Below are positions 51,027 to 61,300 of a DNA stretch of 64,000 bases, piece after piece. This DNA is from Crossaster papposus (lineage: Eukaryota > Echinodermata > Asteroidea > Velatida > Solasteridae). Made by a program: the position numbers and the translations under genes. Location: contig JBAIAA010000020.1 in assembly GCA_037893245.1 (NCBI GenBank), positions 806,001 to 870,000 on the forward strand, in the 5' to 3' direction. Position 1 is the first letter of the stretch, and each line of letters starts with the position of its first letter. The notes under the pieces are model-generated. The model searched no databases. It saw nothing but the letters and a program-made list of their open reading frames with translations, and was not told the DNA's origin.

Positions 51027-53942
51027 ACCACCCTAATTGTAAGGAACATTTCTACGCTAGCTCATTTGCATTAAAAGTGCCCCCACAATTTCTTTTGAAA
51101 ACGGATGCCGTTTGGTGAAAGAAATGGTGGGATTGTGTAAATATAGCATAGGATCAACTCCCTGGTTTTTGAGCTTCAATCCGAGGGCAGACTTGACAAA
51201 ATTACGGTTGAAAAATGGGTCCTAATTGCCCTAGAACGTGGAGGGATGCCATTTGTAAAATGGCTGCTTGCAGGCTCGGGAAGTATCACTTTTCGGGAGG
51301 TGTGTTTCTTTTGGTGTGAATATTAAAAAATGTAATTGGCTAACCTACTAAAAATTGAAAAGAAATGGAAAGATAAAGACCAAGACAATAATCTGATTGT
51401 TGTTTGAGAAACCCCAGTGATGTCGGTGTGCAAGAAACTTGGTCGTGAACATTGTTGATTTTACACTGTTTTCAATGGGACTTGAATTACGCAGGTGCAT
51501 CCTATAGGGTGCACCACCCTAATTGTAAGGAACATTTCTACGCTAGCTCATTTGCATTAAAAGTGCCCCCACAATTTCTTTTGAAAACGGATGCCGTTTG
51601 GTGAAAGAAGTGGTGGGATTGTGTAAATATAGCATTGGATCAACTCCCTGGTTTTTGAGCTTCAATCCGAGGGCAGACTTGACAAAATTACGGTTGAAAA
51701 ATGGGTCCTAATTGCCCTAGAACGTGGAGGGATGCCATTTGTAAAATGGCTGCTTGCAGGCTCGGGAAGTATCACTTTTCGGGAGGTGTGTTTCTTTTGG
51801 TGTGAATATTAAAAAATGTAATTGGCTAACCTACTAAAAATTGAAAAGAAATGGAAAGATAAAGACCAAGACAATAATCTGATTGTTGTTTGAGAAACCC
51901 CAGTGATGTCGGTGTGCAAGAAACTTGGTCGTGAACATTGTTGATTTTACACTGTTTTCAATGGGACTTGAATTAGGCAGGTGCACCCTATAGGGTGCAC
52001 CACCCTAATTGTAAGGAACATTTCTACGCTAGCTCATTTGCATTAAAAGTGCCCCCACAATTTCTTTTGAAAACGGATGCCGTTTGGTGAAAGAAATGGT
52101 GGGATTGTGTAAATATAGCATAGGATCAACTCCCTGGTTTTTGAGCTTCAATCCGAGGGCAGACTTGACAAAATTACGGTTGAAAAATGGGTCCTAATTG
52201 CCCTAGAACGTGGAGGGATGCCATTTGTAAAATGGCTGCTTGCAGGCTCGGGAAGTATCACTTTTCGGGAGGTGTGTTTCTTTTGGTGTGAATATTAAAA
52301 AATGTAATTGGCTAACCTACTAAAAATTGAAAAGAAATGGAAAGATAAAGACCAAGACAATAATCTGATTGTTGTTTGAGAAACCCCAGTGATGTCGGTG
52401 TGCAAGAAACTTGGTCGTGAACATTGTTGATTTTACACTGTTTTCAATGGGACTTGAATTAGGCAGGTGCACCCTATAGGGTGCACCACCCTAATTGTAA
52501 GGAACATTTCTACGCTAGCTCATTTGCATTAAAAGTGCCCCCACAATTTCTTTTGAAAACGGATGCCGTTTGGTGAAAGAAATGGTGGGATTGTGTAAAT
52601 ATAGCATAGGATCAACTCCCTGGTTTTTGAGCTTCAATCCGAGGGCAGACTTGACAAAATTACGGTTGAAAAATGGGTCCTAATTGCCCTAGAACGTGGA
52701 GGGATGCCATTTGTAAAATGGCTGCTTGCAGGCTCGGGAAGTATCACTTTTCGGGAGGTGTGTTTCTTTTGGTGTGAATATTAAAAAATGTAATTGGCTA
52801 ACCTACTAAAAATTGAAAAGAAATGGAAAGATAAAGACCAAGACAATAATCTGATTGTTGTTTGAGAAACCCCAGTGATGTCGGTGTGCAAGAAACTTGG
52901 TCGTGAACATTGTTGATTTTACACTGTTTTCAATGGGACTTGAATTACGCAGGTGCATCCTATAGGGTGCACCACCCTAATTGTAAGGAACATTTCTACG
53001 CTAGCTCATTTGCATTAAAAGTGCCCCCACAATTTCTTTTGAAAACGGATGCCGTTTGGTGAAAGAAGTGGTGGGATTGTGTAAATATAGCATTGGATCA
53101 ACTCCCTGGTTTTTGAGCTTCAATCCGAGGGCAGACTTGACAAAATTACGGTTGAAAAATGGGTCCTAATTGCCCTAGAACGTGGAGGGATGCCATTTGT
53201 AAAATGGCTGCTTGCAGGCTCGGGAAGTATCACTTTTCGGGAGGTGTGTTTCTTTTGGTGTGAATATTAAAAAATGTAATTGGCTAACCTACTAAAAATT
53301 GAAAAGAAATGGAAAGATAAAGACCAAGACAATAATCTGATTGTTGTTTGAGAAACCCCAGTGATGTCGGTGTGCAAGAAACTTGGTCGTGAACATTGTT
53401 GATTTTACACTGTTTTCAATGGGACTTGAATTAGGCAGGTGCACCCTATAGGGTGCACCACCCTAATTGTAAGGAACATTTCTACGCTAGCTCATTTGCA
53501 TTAAAAGTGCCCCCACAATTTCTTTTGAAAACGGATGCCGTTTGGTGAAAGAAATGGTGGGATTGTGTAAATATAGCATAGGATCAACTCCCTGGTTTTT
53601 GAGCTTCAATCCGAGGGCAGACTTGACAAAATTACGGTTGAAAAATGGGTCCTAATTGCCCTAGAACGTGGAGGGATGCCATTTGTAAAATGGCTGCTTG
53701 CAGGCTCGGGAAGTATCACTTTTCGGGAGGTGTGTTTCTTTTGGTGTGAATATTAAAAAATGTAATTGGCTAACCTACTAAAAATTGAAAAGAAATGGAA
53801 AGATAAAGACCAAGACAATAATCTGATTGTTGTTTGAGAAACCCCAGTGATGTCGGTGTGCAAGAAACTTGGTCGTGAACATTGTTGATTTTACACTGTT
53901 TTCAATGGGACTTGAATTAGGCAGGTGCACCCTATAGGGTGC
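51027..53942 (+). repeat. Trimeric block, two tandem copies (M106-M108, M109-M111)
   Basis: Each 1458-bp copy runs: a monomer ending in the altered junction, a GAAGTGG/GCATTGG monomer, then a plain B monomer. The copies look identical by eye. Confidence 0.85.
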
Positions 53943-54914
53943 ACCACCCTAATTGTAAGGAACATTTCTACGCTAGCTCATTTGCATTAAAAGTGCCCCC
54001 ACAATTTATTTTGAAAACGGATGCCGTTTGGTGAAAGAAATGGTGGGATTGTGTAAATATAGCATAGGATCAACTCCCTGGTTTTTGAGCTTCAATCCGA
54101 GGGCAGACTTGACAAAATTACGGTTGAAAAATGGGTCCTAATTGCCCTAGAACGTGGAGGGATGCCATTTGTAAAATGGCTGCTTGCAGGCTCGGGAAGT
54201 ATCACTTTTCGGGAGGTGTGTTTCTTTTGGTGTGAATATTAAAAAATGTAATTGGCTAACCTACTAAAAATTGAAAAGAAATGGAAAGATAAAGACCAAG
54301 ACAATAATCTGATTGTTGTTTGAGAAACCCCAGTGATGTCGGTGTGCAAGAAACTTGGTCGTGAACATTGTTGATTTTACACTGTTTTCAATGGGACTTG
54401 AATTAGGCAGGTGCACCCTATAGGGTGCACCACCCTAATTGTAAGGAACATTTCTACGCTAGCTCATTTGCATTAAAAGTGCCCCCACAATTTCTTTTGA
54501 AAACGGATGCCGTTTGGTGAAAGAAATGGTGGGATTGTGTAAATATAGCATAGGATCAACTCCCTGGTTTGTGAGCTTCAATCCGAGGGCAGACTTGACA
54601 AAATTACGGTTGAAAAATGGGTCCTAATTGCCCTAGAACGTGGAGGGATGCCATTTGTAAAATGGCTGCTTGCAGGCTCGGGAAGTATCACTTTTCGGGA
54701 GGTGTGTTTCTTTTGGTGTGAATATTAAAAAATGTAATTGGCTAACCTACTAAAAATTGAAAAGAAATGGAAAGATAAAGACCAAGACAATAATCTGATT
54801 GTTGTTTGAGAAACCCCAGTGATGTCGGTGTGCAAGAAACTTGGTCGTGAACATTGTTGATTTTACACTGTTTTCAATGGGACTTGAATTAGGCAGGTGC
54901 ACCCTATAGGGTGC
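53943..54914 (+). repeat. Type B monomers M112-M113
   Basis: M112 has AATTTATTTTG (offset 66 A), shared with M54 and M114. M113 has GTTTGTGAGC, the last such copy in the window. Confidence 0.8.
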
Positions 54915-57830
54915 ACCACCCTAATTGTAAGGAACATTTCTACGCTAGCTCATTTGCATTAAAAGTGCCCCCACAATTTATTTTGAAAACGGATGCCGTT
55001 TGGTGAAAGAAATGGTGGGATTGTGTAAATATAGCATAGGATCAACTCCCTGGTTTTTGAGCTTCAATCCGAGGGCAGACTTGACAAAATTACGGTTGAA
55101 AAATGGGTCCTAATTGCCCTAGAACGTGGAGGGATGCCATTTGTAAAATGGCTGCTTGCAGGCTCGGGAAGTATCACTTTTCGGGAGGTGTGTTTCTTTT
55201 GGTGTGAATATTAAAAAATGTAATTGGCTAACCTACTAAAAATTGAAAAGAAATGGAAAGATAAAGACCAAGACAATAATCTGATTGTTGTTTGAGAAAC
55301 CCCAGTGATGTCGGTGTGCAAGAAACTTGGTCGTGAACATTGTTGATTTTACACTGTTTTCAATGGGACTTGAATTACGCAGGTGCATCCTTTAGGGTGC
55401 ACCACCCTAATTGTAAGGAACATTTCTACGCTAGCTCATTTGCATTAAAAGTGCCCCCACAATTTCTTTTGAAAACGGATGCCGTTTGGTGAAAGAAATG
55501 GTGGGATTGTGTAAATATAGCATTGGATCAACTCCCTGGTTTTTGAGCTTCAATCCGAGGGCAGACTTGACAAAATTACGGTTGAAAAATGGGTCCTAAT
55601 TGCCCTAGAACGTGGAGGGATGCCATTTGTAAAATGGCTGCTTGCAGGCTCGGGAAGTATCACTTTTCGGGAGGTGTGTTTCTTTTGGTGTGAATATTAA
55701 AAAATGTAATTGGCTAACCTACTAAAAATTGAAAAGAAATGGAAAGATAAAGACCAAGACAATAATCTGATTGTTGTTTGAGAAACCCCAGTGATGTCGG
55801 TGTGCAAGAAACTTGGTCGTGAACATTGTTGATTTTACACTGTTTTCAATGGGACTTGAATTAGGCAGGTGCACCCTATAGGGTGCACCACCCTAATTGT
55901 AAGGAACATTTCTACGCTAGCTCATTTGCATTAAAAGTGCCCCCACAATTTCTTTTGAAAACGGATGCCGTTTGGTGAAAGAAATGGTGGGATTGTGTAA
56001 ATATAGCATAGGATCAACTCCCTGGTTTTTGAGCTTCAATCCGAGGGCAGACTTGACAAAATTACGGTTGAAAAATGGGTCCTAATTGCCCTAGAACGTG
56101 GAGGGATGCCATTTGTAAAATGGCTGCTTGCAGGCTCGGGAAGTATCACTTTTCGGGAGGTGTGTTTCTTTTGGTGTGAATATTAAAAAATGTAATTGGC
56201 TAACCTACTAAAAATTGAAAAGAAATGGAAAGATAAAGACCAAGACAATAATCTGATTGTTGTTTGAGAAACCCCAGTGATGTCGGTGTGCAAGAAACTT
56301 GGTCGTGAACATTGTTGATTTTACACTGTTTTCAATGGGACTTGAATTAGGCAGGTGCACCCTATAGGGTGCACCACCCTAATTGTAAGGAACATTTCTA
56401 CGCTAGCTCATTTGCATTAAAAGTGCCCCCACAATTTCTTTTGAAAACGGATGCCGTTTGGTGAAAGAAATGGTGGGATTGTGTAAATATAGCATAGGAT
56501 CAACTCCCTGGTTTTTGAGCTTCAATCCGAGGGCAGACTTGACAAAATTACGGTTGAAAAATGGGTCCTAATTGCCCTAGAACGTGGAGGGATGCCATTT
56601 GTAAAATGGCTGCTTGCAGGCTCGGGAAGTATCACTTTTCGGGAGGTGTGTTTCTTTTGGTGTGAATATTAAAAAATGTAATTGGCTAACCTACTAAAAA
56701 TTGAAAAGAAATGGAAAGATAAAGACCAAGACAATAATCTGATTGTTGTTTGAGAAACCCCAGTGATGTCGGTGTGCAAGAAACTTGGTCGTGAACATTG
56801 TTGATTTTACACTGTTTTCAATGGGACTTGAATTACGCAGGTGCATCCTTTAGGGTGCACCACCCTAATTGTAAGGAACATTTCTACGCTAGCTCATTTG
56901 CATTAAAAGTGCCCCCACAATTTCTTTTGAAAACGGATGCCGTTTGGTGAAAGAAATGGTGGGATTGTGTAAATATAGCATTGGATCAACTCCCTGGTTT
57001 TTGAGCTTCAATCCGAGGGCAGACTTGACAAAATTACGGTTGAAAAATGGGTCCTAATTGCCCTAGAACGTGGAGGGATGCCATTTGTAAAATGGCTGCT
57101 TGCAGGCTCGGGAAGTATCACTTTTCGGGAGGTGTGTTTCTTTTGGTGTGAATATTAAAAAATGTAATTGGCTAACCTACTAAAAATTGAAAAGAAATGG
57201 AAAGATAAAGACCAAGACAATAATCTGATTGTTGTTTGAGAAACCCCAGTGATGTCGGTGTGCAAGAAACTTGGTCGTGAACATTGTTGATTTTACACTG
57301 TTTTCAATGGGACTTGAATTAGGCAGGTGCACCCTATAGGGTGCACCACCCTAATTGTAAGGAACATTTCTACGCTAGCTCATTTGCATTAAAAGTGCCC
57401 CCACAATTTCTTTTGAAAACGGATGCCGTTTGGTGAAAGAAATGGTGGGATTGTGTAAATATAGCATAGGATCAACTCCCTGGTTTTTGAGCTTCAATCC
57501 GAGGGCAGACTTGACAAAATTACGGTTGAAAAATGGGTCCTAATTGCCCTAGAACGTGGAGGGATGCCATTTGTAAAATGGCTGCTTGCAGGCTCGGGAA
57601 GTATCACTTTTCGGGAGGTGTGTTTCTTTTGGTGTGAATATTAAAAAATGTAATTGGCTAACCTACTAAAAATTGAAAAGAAATGGAAAGATAAAGACCA
57701 AGACAATAATCTGATTGTTGTTTGAGAAACCCCAGTGATGTCGGTGTGCAAGAAACTTGGTCGTGAACATTGTTGATTTTACACTGTTTTCAATGGGACT
57801 TGAATTAGGCAGGTGCACCCTATAGGGTGC
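54915..57830 (+). repeat. Trimeric block, two tandem copies (M114-M116, M117-M119)
   Basis: The first unit ends in a further changed junction, GGTGCATCCTTTAGGG, where the central TATA is lost (offset 478 T). The second has GAAATGG with GCATTGG, and the third is plain. M114 has AATTTATTTTG and M117 does not. Confidence 0.85.
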
Positions 57831-58316
57831 ACCACCCTAATTGTAAGGAACATTTCTACGCTAGCTCATTTGCATTAAAAGTGCCCCCACAATTTCTTTT
57901 GAAAACGGATGCCGTTTGGTGAAAGAAATGGTGGGATTGTGTAAATATAGCATAGGATCAACTCCCTGGTTTTTGAGCTTCAATCCGAGGGCAGACTTGA
58001 CAAAATTACGGTTGAAAAATGGGTCCTAATTGCCCTAGAACGTGGAGGGATGCCATTTGTAAAATGGCTGCTTGCAGGCTCGGGAAGTATCACTTTTCGG
58101 GAGGTGTGTTTCTTTTGGTGTGAATATTAAAAAATGTAATTGGCTAACCTACTAAAAATTGAAAAGAAATGGAAAGATAAAGACCAAGACAATAATCTGA
58201 TTGTTGTTTGAGAAACCCCAGTGATGTCGGTGTGCAAGAAACTTGGTCGTGAACATTGTTGATTTTACACTGTTTTCAATGGGACTTGAATTAGGCAGGT
58301 GCACCCTATAGGGTGC
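57831..58316 (+). repeat. Plain type B monomer M120
   Basis: Matches the B majority at every tag position I checked. It lies between the trimer pair and the tetrameric region. Confidence 0.75.
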
Positions 58317-61300
58317 ACCACCCTAATTGTAAGGAACATTTCTACGCTAGCTCATTTGCATTAAAAGTGCCCCCACAATTTCTTTTGAAAACGGATGCCG
58401 TTTGGTGAAAGAAATGGTGGGATTGTGTAAATATAGCATAGGATCAACTCCCTGGTTTTTGAGCTTCAATCCGAGGGCAGACTTGACAAAATTACGGTTG
58501 AAAAATGGGTCCTAATTGCCCTAGAACGTGGAGGGATGCCATTTGTAAAATGGCTGCTTGCAGGCTCGGGAAGTATCACTTTTCGGGAGGTGTGTTTCTT
58601 TTGGTGTGAATATTAAAAAATGTAATTGGCTAACCTACTAAAAATTGAAAATAAATGGAAAGATAAAGACCAAGACAATAATCTGATTGTTGTTTGAGAA
58701 ACCCCAGTGATGTCGGTGTGCAAGAAACTTGGTCGTGAACATTGTTGATTTTACACTGTTTTCAATGGGACTTGAATTAGGCAGGTGCACCCTATAGGGT
58801 GCACCACCCTAATTGTAAGGAACATTTCTACGCTAGCTCATTTGCATTAAAAGTGCCCCCACAATTTCTTTTGAAAACGGATGCCGTTTGGTGAAAGAAA
58901 TGGTGGGATTGTGTAAATATAGCATAGGATCAACTCCCTGGTTTTTGAGCTTCAATCCGAGGGCAGACTTGACAAAATTACGGTTGAAAAATGGGTCCTA
59001 ATTGCCCTAGAACGTGGAGGGATGCCATTTGTAAAATGGCTGCTTGCAGGCTCGGGAAGTATCACTTTTCGGGAGGTGTGTTTCTTTTGGTGTGAATATT
59101 AAAAAATGTAATTGGCTAACCTACTAAAAATTGAAAAGAAATGGAAAGATAAAGACCAAGACAATAATCTGATTGTTGTTTGAGAAACCCCAGTGATGTC
59201 GGTGTGCAAGAAACTTGGTCGTGAACATTGTTGATTTTACACTCTTTTCAATGGGACTTGAATTAGGCAGGTGCACCCTATAGGGTGCACCACCCTAATT
59301 GTAAGGAACATTTCTACGCTAGCTCATTTGCATTAAAAGTGCCCCCACAATTTCTTTTGAAAACGGATGCCGTTTGGTGAAAGAAATGGTGGGATTGTGT
59401 AAATATAGCATAGGATCAACTCCCTGGTTTTTGAGCTTCAATCCGAGGGCAGACTTGACAAAATTACGGTTGAAAAATGGGTCCTAATTGCCCTAGAACG
59501 TGGAGGGATGCCATTTGTAAAATGGCTGCTTGCAGGCTCGGGAAGTATCACTTTTCGGGAGGTGTGTTTCTTTTGGTGTGAATATTAAAAAATGTAATTG
59601 GCTAACCTACTAAAAATTGAAAAGAAATGGAAAGATAAAGACCAAGACAATAATCTGATTGTTGTTTGAGAAACCCCAGTGATGTCGGTGTGCAAGAAAC
59701 TTGGTCGTGAACATTGTTGATTTTACACTGTTTTCAATGGGACTTGAATTAGGCAGGTGCACCCTATAGGGTGCACCACCCTAATTGTAAGGAACATTTC
59801 TACGCTAGCTCATTTGCATTAAAAGTGCCCCCACAATTTCTTTTGAAAACGGATGCCGTTTGGTGAAAGAAATGGTGGGATTGTGTAAATATAGCATAGG
59901 ATCAACTCCCTGGTTTTTGAGCTTCAATCCGAGGGCAGACTTGACAAAATTACGGTTGAAAAATTGGTCCTAATTGCCCTAGAACGTGGAGGGATGCCAT
60001 TTGTAAAATGGCTGCTTGCAGGCTCGGGAAGTATCACTTTTCGGGAGGTGTGTTTCTTTTGGTGTGAATATTAAAAAATGTAATTGGCTAACCTACTAAA
60101 AATTGAAAATAAATGGAAAGATAAAGACCAAGACAATAATCTGATTGTTGTTTGAGAAACCCCAGTGATGTCGGTGTGCAAGAAACTTGGTCGTGAACAT
60201 TGTTGATTTTACACTGTTTTCAATGGGACTTGAATTAGGCAGGTGCACCCTATAGGGTGCACCACCCTAATTGTAAGGAACATTTCTACGCTAGCTCATT
60301 TGCATTAAAAGTGCCCCCACAATTTCTTTTGAAAACGGATGCCGTTTGGTGAAAGAAATGGTGGGATTGTGTAAATATAGCATAGGATCAACTCCCTGGT
60401 TTTTGAGCTTCAATCCGAGGGCAGACTTGACAAAATTACGGTTGAAAAATGGGTCCTAATTGCCCTAGAACGTGGAGGGATGCCATTTGTAAAATGGCTG
60501 CTTGCAGGCTCGGGAAGTATCACTTTTCGGGAGGTGTGTTTCTTTTGGTGTGAATATTAAAAAATGTAATTGGCTAACCTACTAAAAATTGAAAATAAAT
60601 GGAAAGATAAAGACCAAGACAATAATCTGATTGTTGTTTGAGAAACCCCAGTGATGTCGGTGTGCAAGAAACTTGGTCGTGAACATTGTTGATTTTACAC
60701 TGTTTTCAATGGGACTTGAATTAGGCAGGTGCACCCTATAGGGTGCACCACCCTAATTGTAAGGAACATTTCTACGCTAGCTCATTTGCATTAAAAGTGC
60801 CCCCACAATTTCTTTTGAAAACGGATGCCGTTTGGTGAAAGAAATGGTGGGATTGTGTAAATATAGCATAGGATCAACTCCCTGGTTTTTGAGCTTCAAT
60901 CCGAGGGCAGACTTGACAAAATTACGGTTGAAAAATGGGTCCTAATTGCCCTAGAACGTGGAGGGATGCCATTTGTAAAATGGCTGCTTGCAGGCTCGGG
61001 AAGTATCACTTTTCGGGAGGTGTGTTTCTTTTGGTGTGAATATTAAAAAATGTAATTGGCTAACCTACTAAAAATTGAAAATAAATGAAAAGATAAAGAC
61101 CAAGACAATAATCTGATTGTTGTTTGAGAAACCCCAGTGATGTCGGTGTGCAAGAAACTTGGTCGTGAACATTGTTGATTTTACACTGTTTTCAATGGGA
61201 CTTGAATTAGGCAGGTGCACCCTATAGGGTGCACCACCCTAATTGTAAGGAACATTTCTACGCTAGCTCATTTGCATTAAAAGTGCCCCCACAATTTCTT

